The notes below the pieces were generated by a model, which did not search any database, was not told the DNA's origin, and was given only the letters and a program-made list of their open reading frames with translations. Below are positions 1 through 8,593 of a stretch of DNA of 64,000 nucleotides, one piece after another; within the stretch, counting starts at the first letter, position 1; every line of letters begins with the position of its first letter. Made by a program: the position numbers and the translations under genes. Origin of the DNA: Sorangium cellulosum (lineage in GTDB: Bacteria > Myxococcota_A > Polyangia > Polyangiales > Polyangiaceae); contig DYPH01000004.1 in the NCBI GenBank assembly GCA_020720045.1, positions 1-64,000 of the forward strand, read 5' to 3'.

Positions 1-60
1 ATTGCTTTGATCACATCCCGTGTAAATTGCAATTCCGAGCAGCTACCTAGAACGGCTCGC

Positions 61-2001
61 CTAGAACTGGACGCGGGGGACGCCGTCGCCCGCCGGCGTG
101 TGGACCGCCGTCGCCGGCTTCGGTTCGCTCGATGCCTTCCCCTCCGGTTTTGACGAGCGGGTATCGGAACGGACCGGTTTTGCGGAAGAAACAGCGCTCG
201 TTGCTTCAGGCGTTGCTGCGGGGGCGACCGGAATGGCGGAAGGGGCTGCCGTCGGTGGGGCCAACGAAACGGCGGCCGCTGGTGCGCTCGCCGCCGGCGT
301 CGCCGCGAGGGCGCTCGCGAGAGGTGCCGGCGCGCGGTGGGTCCCGAGTATGGCTGCCGCAACGGCCAGTGCAGCAACGATGCCGGTCAGGCCGACCACG
401 ATGATCACCCAGCCGGTTCGCGACCCCTTGCGGGCGGCGGCGACGGTCGGCGCACCGACGCGGGCTTCGCCGGCGGGATTCCACGACTCGTCGTTGTTGG
501 GGGCCTTCGCCGCTGCGTCCGGCGGGCGCGCCCCCCAGGCGGCGGCTACGTTGGGTCGAGGCGAGCGCTGCGAGTCGACGGCGATTGGCCGTTCGATCTG
601 CGCGCGAGGCGCCCCGTCCATGGCGAGCGTCTGCCGCGGAATTTCGATTTCCCCATCAAAACGAGCCGTTCCGTGGAGTCCCTGGGCCGGGCGCTCCGTA
701 GTCGGCGGGAGGTCGGCGGTGGCGCGTCGAGGATCTTGGGGCCGCTGCGGCAACGCAATCGGGACCGGCAGGATCGGCGGTCCCAGCGCTTCTGAGTCTT
801 GCGAGGCGGTCGGAGCGTTCACGACCGACGGACTCCCTGGATTTGAGCGGCGTTCCGGTTCACGCGCCGTCGGAGGGACCATCGTGACATCGCCGCGCGC
901 GAGCGCGACGACCTGCTCGACCGCCATTTCCTCGGTGTACGCCTCGCCGCCGTTCGCCTGCGGACTATCGATGTATCGTGCACGCAAAAGACGCAGCTCG
1001 GAGGCAAACGCAAGTGCGGTGCTGGGGCGTTGCCGCGGATCCTTTGCGAGGGCCGATGCGACAAGTCGCGAAATCGGCTGCGGAATTTCCGGGCGAAGCT
1101 CATCGACGCGAGGCGGAACGCGGTGGGTCTGGAAGCGCACCCATTCGGGGACGCTCTGCGCATCGGCAAACGGATGGCGACCGACGAGCATCTCGAAAAG
1201 CATCAGCCCGAGCGCGTACAGGTCGCTCTGGGGGCTCACCTCGCCGCGGAGCTGCTCGGGGGCGGCGTACTGGAAGGTGCCGACGAAGGAGTGCTGCCCG
1301 GTGAACGCGCTCGGCTTCTTCATGCGAGCGACACCGAAATCAAGAAGAACGGCGCGCACTTCTACCGGCGAAATTCGCGCAAGGAAGACGTTCCCCGGCT
1401 TTACATCGCGATGGATCATGCGGTGCGTCGTGTGGGCGACATCAAGGGCGTCGAGGATCTCCGCCGCGATCGCAATCGCCGATCGGAGCGGTAGGCCGTC
1501 GGCCCGTCGCCGGAGGATCGCGAGGAGCGTGTCGCCGTCGAGCTTCTCCATTACGAAGAACGGCCGCGGCTGCTTCTCGGCGGTCAGGCCGCCATCGGTG
1601 ACACGAACGATGTTCGGATGGCGGATCGCGGCCAGCGCGCGCGCCTCGTCCCGCATCCGCCCGGAGAGGTCGTGGCGATCGACGTGCTGGGGATTCAGCA
1701 GCTTCATCACTGCCCGCGACCCGAGGAAGGTGTGCTCCACCTCCACGACGGTCCCTTGCCCGCCACGGCCCAAGACGGACACGTAACGGTAGGGAGTTCC
1801 GGGAATTTCTTCCCCTCTGGCGAAAGGTTCGCTGTCCATACGTCGGAGCTTCGGAGCGCGTGATGCTAGCGCGGATGGCTCCCGCTGCGGCGCAGGAAGC
1901 GCGTCACGGCGACTGGAACCGCTAAGGATGACGTCGGACTCGCTGAGAGGAATGGCAGAGTCGGCGTTGACGACGGGGGGGGCAGGGGACAGGCGCGGCA
2001 T
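61..2001 (-). CDS. Membrane-anchored Ser/Thr protein kinase
   Basis: Eukaryote-like (Hanks-type) kinase, 646 aa. Visible motifs are the glycine loop GRGGQG (78-83), the ATP lysine K100 (AVMK), the catalytic loop HRDVKPGN from H197, DFG 221-223 and an APEQL segment. A Pro/Ala-rich linker leads to one membrane segment near 531-553 and a disordered Ala/Pro/Ser tail, so the kinase domain is probably cytoplasmic and the tail external. Residue 55 (MDSEP, codon at 1837-1839) is an alternative start; the first 54 residues are low-complexity and neither start has a convincing ribosome site. It lies 46 bp downstream of the ATP-grasp gene on the same strand and may share its transcript. The substrate is unknown; proximity to the polysaccharide locus is only suggestive. 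Confidence 0.9.
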   Translation of the reverse strand: MPRLSPAPPVVNADSAIPLSESDVILSGSSRRDALPAPQREPSALASRAPKLRRMDSEPFARGEEIPGTPYRYVSVLGRGGQGTVVEVEHTFLGSRAVMKLLNPQHVDRHDLSGRMRDEARALAAIRHPNIVRVTDGGLTAEKQPRPFFVMEKLDGDTLLAILRRRADGLPLRSAIAIAAEILDALDVAHTTHRMIHRDVKPGNVFLARISPVEVRAVLLDFGVARMKKPSAFTGQHSFVGTFQYAAPEQLRGEVSPQSDLYALGLMLFEMLVGRHPFADAQSVPEWVRFQTHRVPPRVDELRPEIPQPISRLVASALAKDPRQRPSTALAFASELRLLRARYIDSPQANGGEAYTEEMAVEQVVALARGDVTMVPPTAREPERRSNPGSPSVVNAPTASQDSEALGPPILPVPIALPQRPQDPRRATADLPPTTERPAQGLHGTARFDGEIEIPRQTLAMDGAPRAQIERPIAVDSQRSPRPNVAAAWGARPPDAAAKAPNNDESWNPAGEARVGAPTVAAARKGSRTGWVIIVVGLTGIVAALAVAAAILGTHRAPAPLASALAATPAASAPAAAVSLAPPTAAPSAIPVAPAATPEATSAVSSAKPVRSDTRSSKPEGKASSEPKPATAVHTPAGDGVPRVQF

Positions 2002-2047
2002 CCGCCCCTATCGGACGCAGCCGCGCGAGTGTTGCGCGAATTCGTGG

Positions 2048-3319
2048 CTAACGAGCAAAACTCCGCAAAAAACTCCGCGGGTGGCGCGCAAAGTAGCGGA
2101 GGTGCTTCACGGCATCGACGAGCACAGGGCCCACGTCCCGACCATCGCGAACGGCGTCGACGAGCCGTCCCTGATGACGAATCGCCCACCCGCCCCAGTC
2201 TTCGTCGGAGAGCTTCTTCGCCGCTTTTTCGAAGAGCTGCGTACCTTGAACGAGCGCGAGGAGCGTTCGATGGGTGTAAACCCACTCCCCCTCGGGCTTC
2301 CACGCCGCGGCTCGATTCCATTCGGTTTCGAGCGCCCCATCCTGCCCGGTGGCCGCCAAGTACTGGAGCCACGGCGTCGGCAGTCCGCGCGCGATTTCAA
2401 AGGCCATTTGGGAGTAGTTGCGCGGATTGAAGTCGATAAGGAGCATGCGCCCCTCGTGTTCAACAAACTCGAGCTCAAACGGGCCATGGTAGCCAAGATC
2501 TTTACACAGCGCCCCTACCTTGCGCAGGATTTCATCGGAAACCGGAGCACTCTCAAAGCAGAGACCGATTCCGAGTTTTCGCGGCCGTTGAAGAATCTTT
2601 CGCGACGCGCGTGCTAGCGGAATGTCGTGTTTTTCGTCAATAAATCCTGCCAAACTGTAGATCGCCGCTGCTGCATTCGGCAGGAACTCCTGCACCATCG
2701 GCCACTGCACTTCCGGGTCGTGGTCGAGGAGTTCTTTTCCGTAAGGATTTTCGGCTACAAAACGGTTGAATGCGGCGATCGGGTCGTCGTTACGATCAAA
2801 CTCGGCCGCCTTTGTGCCGCTGCGAAGCTGAATCTGCGTCTTTGGCTTTAGAAGAAACGGTCGATCCCCGAGCTGGGTGAGGACCTCGCGAAGCTCGGCT
2901 TCATTCCTCGGGTAGAACGTCGTCGGGATGTCGACCCCCACACGCCCGCAAGCCTCGTTGAGTCGCTGTTTGTTCAGGATGCGAAAAATCGTGTCGATTT
3001 CGGGCAGGTACATCCGGAAGGACCCTGCGAGCTCGGTGCGATGCTTCGCCAGCAGAAATACCAACTCATCGCTTGCCGGATAGAGCACTGCGCCCGGGTG
3101 CATCCGCCCGTGCTCACGGAGCCACGCCAGGAAGCGGGGCACATCGTCGAGGGGGGGCGCGAAGTGGCGCGTCGTGACCGCCTTTGACGCCCAAGTCCGG
3201 TTCATCCGGTCGGCGTCGGCGAGATCGACCGGCGCCCCCTTCGCCGCAAGGCAGCGAGCAGCCGCGAGAGTTCCGTAGTAATCGCCGAGAAAAAGGAGGG
3301 CGGGGGCGTCGAGCTTCAT
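2048..3319 (-). CDS. ATP-grasp superfamily enzyme
   Basis: About 423 aa. The N-terminal half has a Rossmann-like start (ALLFLGDYYGTLAAARCL) and the central and C-terminal parts look like an ATP-grasp fold, with a KPKTQIQ lysine strand and a metal/ATP-binding end (FELEFVEHEGRMLLIDFNPR). Such enzymes activate a carboxylate as acyl phosphate and join it to an amine or thiol. Carbamoyl-phosphate-synthase-like ATP-grasp proteins are common in surface-polysaccharide loci, where they may add amino-acid or other amide groups. I chose the ATG at 3319; a GTG at 3355 is in frame but lies inside an inverted repeat. Divergent from the GT-C gene at 3429. The substrate cannot be read from the sequence. Confidence 0.75.
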   Translation of the reverse strand: MKLDAPALLFLGDYYGTLAAARCLAAKGAPVDLADADRMNRTWASKAVTTRHFAPPLDDVPRFLAWLREHGRMHPGAVLYPASDELVFLLAKHRTELAGSFRMYLPEIDTIFRILNKQRLNEACGRVGVDIPTTFYPRNEAELREVLTQLGDRPFLLKPKTQIQLRSGTKAAEFDRNDDPIAAFNRFVAENPYGKELLDHDPEVQWPMVQEFLPNAAAAIYSLAGFIDEKHDIPLARASRKILQRPRKLGIGLCFESAPVSDEILRKVGALCKDLGYHGPFELEFVEHEGRMLLIDFNPRNYSQMAFEIARGLPTPWLQYLAATGQDGALETEWNRAAAWKPEGEWVYTHRTLLALVQGTQLFEKAAKKLSDEDWGGWAIRHQGRLVDAVRDGRDVGPVLVDAVKHLRYFARHPRSFLRSFAR

Positions 3320-3349
3320 GGTGGTTCCGGGCGCTGGTGCCTCCGAAAG

Positions 3350-3367
3350 CGTCACCGAATAGTGACG
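3350..3367. promoter_or_regulatory. Inverted repeat in divergent promoter region
   Basis: CGTCAC-N6-GTGACG, a perfect 6-bp inverted repeat with a 6-bp spacer, lies between the ATP-grasp gene (minus) and the first polysaccharide gene (plus). A symmetrical site in a divergent intergenic region is a reasonable operator candidate. No cognate regulator is evident. Confidence 0.35.
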
Positions 3368-3428
3368 AAGAGGTACGGCCTTCTGTTATCTTCTCGCACC
3401 CTGGTCTGCGGCGAAAGAGGGATAGGCG

Positions 3429-5363
3429 ATGGAAACGCGGAACGGACGCGATGGAGAGGATGTTTCCGCCAAAGGGGCGGCAAATGTGGGGTCGACTCCC
3501 CTTTTGAGCACCAACGAGGCGCCCACGAAAGGGCCTCTGCGGCTTTTCCTAGGGGCTGCGCTCGCCTTTTACGCGCTGTTCTTGTGGCGCACGAGCTTCG
3601 TGGCCCAGGGGACGCGTTGGTTCGTACTCTTCGAAGACGCCATGATCTCGATGCGGTACGCGCGCAACTTCTCGCGGGGCGATGGCCTCACGTGGAACGT
3701 CGGCGAAGCGCCGGTTGAGGGCTACACCAATCTTCTGTGGACGTTATGGATGAGCGCGCTCCACAAGCTCGGCCTTCCCGAATCCAAGATTTCGCTCGGA
3801 ATCATGTTTACCGGCGTCGCGATTCTTGTGACGCTCGGGTTTGTCGTCGCCCGAATTGCGCGCAAACTTACCGACGCCCCGTGGGTCCCCGTCGCCGCCG
3901 CCGCCGCGACGTGGTTCTGCTACCCGCTCGTGTTCTGGACGCTGCGCGGCATGGAAGTCGGCGCCGTCTCGCTTTGCATTACGGGCCTGCTCGCGTTCGC
4001 CCTCGAAATCGAAGACGACCATTCTTGGGGGAAAGTCGCGGGGATGGCCGCGCTTGGCGGCGCTTCAGCGCTCCTCCGATCGGACTCGGTTACCTCCGTC
4101 GCGATGCTTGGACTCTACGCGGCGGCCGTCTCGCCGAAGGGGCGTCGCTTCGTCACGCTCGCCATGGTCGGCGGCTTTTCTGTGGCGATGCTCGGTGGTC
4201 AAATCGCCTATCGCCACAATTACTATCACGAAAAGGTGCCGAATACCGCCCACCTAAAACTTGGCGGAATCAGCACACCTACTCGCGTCAAACGCGGTTT
4301 GTTCGTGATGCTCCAGGTCTTTGGTTACCACCTCGGCGTGCCATTTGCGACGCTCCTTACGGGGCTCCTCTCGGGGCTCGTCTCGAAGGATTACAAGGAC
4401 AAGACCAATCGTCGTTTGCTGCTCCTTATCGCGATGCTTGGGCTCCAATTTGCCTACGCGATCTATGTCGGCGGCGATGCCTGGGAGTGGATGCTGTACG
4501 CGAACCGCTACACCAGTGCTGCGATGCCGGCGCTCATCCTCCTCGTTACCGTCTTTGTCAGCCGCTTCCTTGGCGCCTGGGAGGAAGAGGCGGCGCGGAA
4601 GGCGACCGTCCGACGGTTTGCCACATCGCTCGTCGGTATCGGGCTCCTGCTCCTGGCGCTCATGGTGCTTGCGAAGGTCCGCCCCGAAGAGGGCATCGCA
4701 CGTACGATCGTTTTCTCCAAGAAGGTCGCGGGTTTTGGCGGGCTCTTCTTCCTGGTCGGCCTCTTGATGTTCCTCATCACGCCGAACTTGGAGCTCCTCG
4801 TCGAGGATGGGAAAATCGGCCTCGGAAAGATGCGTGATCAGGTGCCGCTTGGCGTTGTCACCCTGATCCTTGTCGTCCTTTGGGCCCCCGGCCAGTTGGA
4901 GCCGCTTGCTACCTGGGCCAAGGGGAACGCCGCCCAGTTCCACGACGAAGAGCGCTATGCGCGCCTCGGCATCCTGTTGAATCGCAAGACGCCAAAAGAC
5001 TTCCGAATTGCCGTGATGGCCGCCGGTGCAACCCCCTATTTCGCCGATCGACCGACGGAAGACATGCTCGGAAAGAACGATGCCGTGATCGCCAAACAGT
5101 CGCCGAAAGGGGTCTTCTCCCCCGGCCACGACAAATGGGATTACGACCACTCACTTCGCGAGAAACAGTCGAAACTCATCGTCGAACTCGCCGATCGAAC
5201 CGACAAAGACATGGCAAGCATCCGGGCGTGGGGCTTCAGCAAGCTTGGGAAGCCCGAAGACGAGGACGCCATGTGGATCCATTCGAGCGCCCTCCAGTAC
5301 GCACCACTCTTCGACAGCGAATGGGACACCCGCGACGGGCTTGATGCCGTCCTCGGAAAGTGA
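3429..5363 (+). CDS. GT-C type membrane glycosyltransferase
   Basis: 644 aa with many hydrophobic segments. After the first membrane helix (about 39-58) comes an acidic motif FEDAMISMRYARN (E69 D70), then WNVGEAPVEGYTN and LLWT. This is the pattern of polyprenyl-phosphate-sugar-dependent GT-C transferases such as mycobacterial AftB-like proteins, which transfer a sugar from a lipid carrier at the periplasmic face. The C-terminal 160 or so residues after the last helix look soluble and periplasmic. The ATG at 3429 follows a GAGGGA ribosome site. The stop overlaps the GTG start of the acyltransferase (GTGA). Probably decorates or extends the exopolysaccharide repeat; sugar and acceptor are unknown. 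The partial gene at 63488 has a related motif. Confidence 0.75.
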   Translation: METRNGRDGEDVSAKGAANVGSTPLLSTNEAPTKGPLRLFLGAALAFYALFLWRTSFVAQGTRWFVLFEDAMISMRYARNFSRGDGLTWNVGEAPVEGYTNLLWTLWMSALHKLGLPESKISLGIMFTGVAILVTLGFVVARIARKLTDAPWVPVAAAAATWFCYPLVFWTLRGMEVGAVSLCITGLLAFALEIEDDHSWGKVAGMAALGGASALLRSDSVTSVAMLGLYAAAVSPKGRRFVTLAMVGGFSVAMLGGQIAYRHNYYHEKVPNTAHLKLGGISTPTRVKRGLFVMLQVFGYHLGVPFATLLTGLLSGLVSKDYKDKTNRRLLLLIAMLGLQFAYAIYVGGDAWEWMLYANRYTSAAMPALILLVTVFVSRFLGAWEEEAARKATVRRFATSLVGIGLLLLALMVLAKVRPEEGIARTIVFSKKVAGFGGLFFLVGLLMFLITPNLELLVEDGKIGLGKMRDQVPLGVVTLILVVLWAPGQLEPLATWAKGNAAQFHDEERYARLGILLNRKTPKDFRIAVMAAGATPYFADRPTEDMLGKNDAVIAKQSPKGVFSPGHDKWDYDHSLREKQSKLIVELADRTDKDMASIRAWGFSKLGKPEDEDAMWIHSSALQYAPLFDSEWDTRDGLDAVLGK

Positions 5364-6550
5364 CGATGGCAACCGACGCAAAGCACGGCGCGCACGCCCC
5401 GAAAACGACAAACATTGCGGCACTTGACGGCCTGCGAGGCCTCGCGGTCATCGCGGTTCTGATCGACCACTTCAGCTGGTCGTTCACGCCGAAGCTGCCA
5501 CTCTTGAAAGACTACCTCGCAGCCGGCTGGATCGGCGTCGACCTTTTCTTCTGCCTCTCCGGTTACCTGATCACGCGCGGCCTCGTGAAGGACACCGGCC
5601 GAACGCTCGGCGAGCGTTTGAAGCTCTTCTGGATGCGCCGGGCCCTTCGGATCTTCCCGCTTTATTATATCGTCGTGATCGTCGGGACGCTTGTCTGTCT
5701 CGCGGTCGGCGCTCGCCAGCACATTCCTGGCCTCTCCTACTGGCTCTACTTTCAGAACTATCATCTAGCCTTCGACCCAGATGTGCTCCGTTGGACGGCC
5801 CACTTCTGGTCGCTTGCGATTGAAGAGCAGTTCTATTTCGTTTGGCCGCTCGTGGTATTGCTTTCGCCAAAGAAGGCGCGCCCGTGGGTTGCCGGTGCTC
5901 TCTTTGCGTTCTGTGTAGGGAGCCGCACGTTCTTCGCATTGAAGCCCCAGCTGCTCCTTGCGCACATTCCCGCGGTAGAAGGGTTCGGGCCGTGGGATAC
6001 GGCAGCGCGCTTCCTCTACCGGTCGACGCCGACCCACATGGACGGCCTGCTCCTTGGAGCGCTCCTGTCGATGCTCGAGACGATGAAGGGGAGCGCGGCG
6101 CTCACGCTCTGGAAGCGGTGGCGCGGCGTAATTTTTGCGGTTTCTACTGCGGCCCTCATCGGCCTCATGGCGGTCACCAAAGGCTTCCTCGCCGAGGATC
6201 GACGCGTCGTCATCGTCGGTTACCCGCTCCTCGCCGTCGTCTTCGCCTCGTCGGTGAGCCTCGCCGTCGACCGGGAATTCATTCCTGCGATTCAGCGAAT
6301 CTTCACAAGCCGACCGCTCGTTGCCTGCGGCAAGGTCTCCTACGGGATGTACATTTTTCATTGGCCGGCCGTGGCGCTTCTTGCCCCGAAGCTCGACGCC
6401 TTCATGGCCGCTCAAGACAAGGTGACCGGCGCTGCTGTTGGCGCAGCCGTCATCGTCGTCGGGACGGTTCTTTCCTACGTCGTTGCAGAGCTCTCCTTCA
6501 AATATGTAGAGAGTTGGTTCTTGACGCTAAAGGAGCGCTTCCACGATTGA
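5360..6550 (+). CDS. Acyltransferase family 3 (OafA/YrhL-like)
   Basis: 396 aa integral membrane acyltransferase. Diagnostic are ALDGLRGLAV followed by the family His (IDHF) in the first helix, and RRALRIFPLYY in the next loop, followed by about nine more hydrophobic segments. The family moves acetyl or other acyl groups from the cytoplasm onto sugars of surface polysaccharides. The GTG start overlaps the upstream stop by 4 nt; an ATG at 5366 is an alternative. Translational coupling to the GT-C gene suggests both modify the same repeat unit. Confidence 0.9.
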   Translation: MTMATDAKHGAHAPKTTNIAALDGLRGLAVIAVLIDHFSWSFTPKLPLLKDYLAAGWIGVDLFFCLSGYLITRGLVKDTGRTLGERLKLFWMRRALRIFPLYYIVVIVGTLVCLAVGARQHIPGLSYWLYFQNYHLAFDPDVLRWTAHFWSLAIEEQFYFVWPLVVLLSPKKARPWVAGALFAFCVGSRTFFALKPQLLLAHIPAVEGFGPWDTAARFLYRSTPTHMDGLLLGALLSMLETMKGSAALTLWKRWRGVIFAVSTAALIGLMAVTKGFLAEDRRVVIVGYPLLAVVFASSVSLAVDREFIPAIQRIFTSRPLVACGKVSYGMYIFHWPAVALLAPKLDAFMAAQDKVTGAAVGAAVIVVGTVLSYVVAELSFKYVESWFLTLKERFHD

Positions 6551-6586
6551 AGCGTCGGGGAACTTCTTGGTGAGAGTGAATAGGCC

Positions 6587-8536
6587 ATGACAAAAACCGA
6601 CCTCGAAGCGAGCAAATCCGTGGCGGACGAGCCCGAGCACGCGGATACCTTGCCGGCGCTTGCGCGTAGGAAAGGGCAAAACCTGATTTGCCAAATCCTG
6701 TTGCGCCATGGTGATGTTACCTCGGCGAACGTTCGCAAGGCGCTGAAAGCCCAGGAGGAGAAGGGGGGCCAAATCGGCCGAATCCTTGTGGCGATGGGGG
6801 CGTGCTCCGAGCGCGCCATTTCGCGAGCCCTCCTCGAACAGGTCCGTCTGCGCGACGACATGGATCAGGCGAATCTGTCCCAGCTCGCTCGGGACAATCC
6901 CGCCATCGCTGGGCTTGAGGTCTCGTGCAGCCCGGTCCGCACGACGCTCACGCTCCTCCTCTCGGATGTGTTCTCGCTCCTTGCTTCGTTCATTATCGCG
7001 TTTTCTTTTTCGAATTTGCGTGCGGCCTACACCAACTCGCTGATCCTCCTCATCGGCGCGACGACGCTTTCGATGCTCGCCTTCGTCGGCGCAGGCCTCT
7101 ACGCCGCGATGGCGCACAGTCCGCCCGACGAATTGCGGATCACGAGCGGGGCCGTCACTTCGGCGCTCATCGGCATCGCGACCGTAGGTCTCTTGGCCGA
7201 CAAGGTTGAGCGGCTTTGGACGATTGCCGCGCTCCTGATTTGGTGGCTCTCCGCACTTTTCATTGTCCCAATCATTCGTGCCATTGTTCGCGGAAAGGCG
7301 AGCCGTACGCGCTGGTGGGGGCATCCGGTTGTCGTGCTTGGCGCTGCCAAAACGGGGCGCTTGGTCGTCCGTACCTTACGCGCCCAGCCTGAGCGCGGCC
7401 TCGTGCCGGTGCTCCTCCTCGACGACGACCAGAGCAAGCACGGAACGCTCCGCGCAAGCCTCCACGACGAGCAGCTCGAAGTTCGCTCCGTCGCAATGGA
7501 AGCCTCCGATCTCGTTCGAGGTTCGACGATCGCGATGGCCTCTGATTTTTTCGGAACCGACGACGACGACCTCCCGCCCCCGTCCCTCTACTCATCGCGA
7601 CCGTCAAGCGACCGAGACAGCGACGCCCCTTGGCCGAGCGTCTTTATGAAGGCGCCCGGCATGTTTGCGGAGGTCGATGGCGTGCCGATCGTCGGCGATC
7701 TGTCCGTCGCAGCGACGCTCGCGAAACGATTGAAAATTGACTACGTAATCCTTGCGATGCCCGGACTCGCAAGCGACAAACTCCTCCGAATTACGGAAAG
7801 AGTTGGCGGCGCGTTTAGTCACCTCCTTGTCATTCCGGATTTGTTCGGTCTTGGAAGTATCGGCGTTCCTGCGAAAGACGTCGGCGGTATTCTCGGTATC
7901 GAGGTTCGCCAACAGCTCCTTCTGCCGGGGCCTCGTTTCGCGAAGCGTGCCATGGACGTCGCACTCACGTCGCTCGGCGGGATCTGCATCCTACCGATCC
8001 TGATCCTGCTTACGCTCGCCATTGTCATCGACTCCCGAGGAGGCGCCTTTTATAAGCAAAAGCGCCTTGGTCGCGACGGGAAGCAGTTCTTCGCCCACAA
8101 GTTCCGCTCGATGCACGGCGACGGGGAAGCTCGTTTGAAGGCGATCCTCGAAGCCGATCCGAAGCTCCGCGAAGAGTATGAGGTTTACCACAAACTTCGG
8201 AATGACCCACGCGTCACCCGCGTCGGGAGGATCATCCGCAAGTACTCGCTAGACGAGCTTCCACAGCTCTGGAACGTCATCGTCGGCGACATGTCTCTCG
8301 TCGGTCCTCGCCCCTATTTGGAGCGTGAGATCAAGGATATGGAAGGGCAAGAGGGCTTCATCCTTCGTGCCTGGCCTGGTATGACGGGTCTCTGGCAGGT
8401 CTCCGATCGAAACGCCATTGGCTTCTCGGGCCGCGTCCGCATGGACGTCCACTACGTCCGTAACTGGTCCCCGTGGATCGACATCTACATTCTCGCGCGC
8501 ACCTTCGGGGTCGTCATCAAAGGCACCGGGATGTAA
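6587..8536 (+). CDS. Polyprenyl glycosylphosphotransferase with MshEN-like N-terminus
   Basis: 649 aa initiating enzyme for polysaccharide synthesis. The C-terminal bacterial sugar transferase domain has KRAMD, a membrane segment, [13 protein letters not shown] and GPRP, typical of WbaP/WcaJ/EpsZ enzymes that place a sugar phosphate on undecaprenyl phosphate. The middle has about four membrane helices and a CoA-binding-like Rossmann region ([19 protein letters not shown]) interrupted by an acidic Ser/Asp-rich insert. Unusual are residues 31-90: two tandem copies of an [12 protein letters not shown] / [12 protein letters not shown] pattern, each followed by a short helix (KALKAQ / RALLEQ), like the duplicated motif of MshEN (GspE N-terminal) domains. 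Some MshEN domains bind cyclic di-GMP. A strong terminator follows. The fusion is seen; ligand binding is inferred. Confidence 0.9.
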   Translation: MTKTDLEASKSVADEPEHADTLPALARRKGQNLICQILLRHGDVTSANVRKALKAQEEKGGQIGRILVAMGACSERAISRALLEQVRLRDDMDQANLSQLARDNPAIAGLEVSCSPVRTTLTLLLSDVFSLLASFIIAFSFSNLRAAYTNSLILLIGATTLSMLAFVGAGLYAAMAHSPPDELRITSGAVTSALIGIATVGLLADKVERLWTIAALLIWWLSALFIVPIIRAIVRGKASRTRWWGHPVVVLGAAKTGRLVVRTLRAQPERGLVPVLLLDDDQSKHGTLRASLHDEQLEVRSVAMEASDLVRGSTIAMASDFFGTDDDDLPPPSLYSSRPSSDRDSDAPWPSVFMKAPGMFAEVDGVPIVGDLSVAATLAKRLKIDYVILAMPGLASDKLLRITERVGGAFSHLLVIPDLFGLGSIGVPAKDVGGILGIEVRQQLLLPGPRFAKRAMDVALTSLGGICILPILILLTLAIVIDSRGGAFYKQKRLGRDGKQFFAHKFRSMHGDGEARLKAILEADPKLREEYEVYHKLRNDPRVTRVGRIIRKYSLDELPQLWNVIVGDMSLVGPRPYLEREIKDMEGQEGFILRAWPGMTGLWQVSDRNAIGFSGRVRMDVHYVRNWSPWIDIYILARTFGVVIKGTGM

Positions 8537-8571
8537 AAAAATGCCCTCCTGAATCCAGGAGGGCATTTTTC
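8535..8571. terminator. Bidirectional intrinsic terminator
   Basis: ATGCCCTCCTG (8541-8551) and CAGGAGGGCAT (8556-8566) form a perfect 11-bp stem around an AATC loop. A-run 8535-8540 lies on one side and T-run 8567-8571 on the other, so it can end both the plus-strand priming gene and the convergent minus-strand glycosyltransferase gene. Confidence 0.92.
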
Positions 8572-8593
8572 TTTTCGCAGTTCGAACACTCGA

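Noticed and set aside
98-1786. Long plus-strand frame opposite the kinase gene
   Set aside because: Arg/Ser/Gly-rich composition typical of an antisense shadow; the minus strand has an intact kinase.
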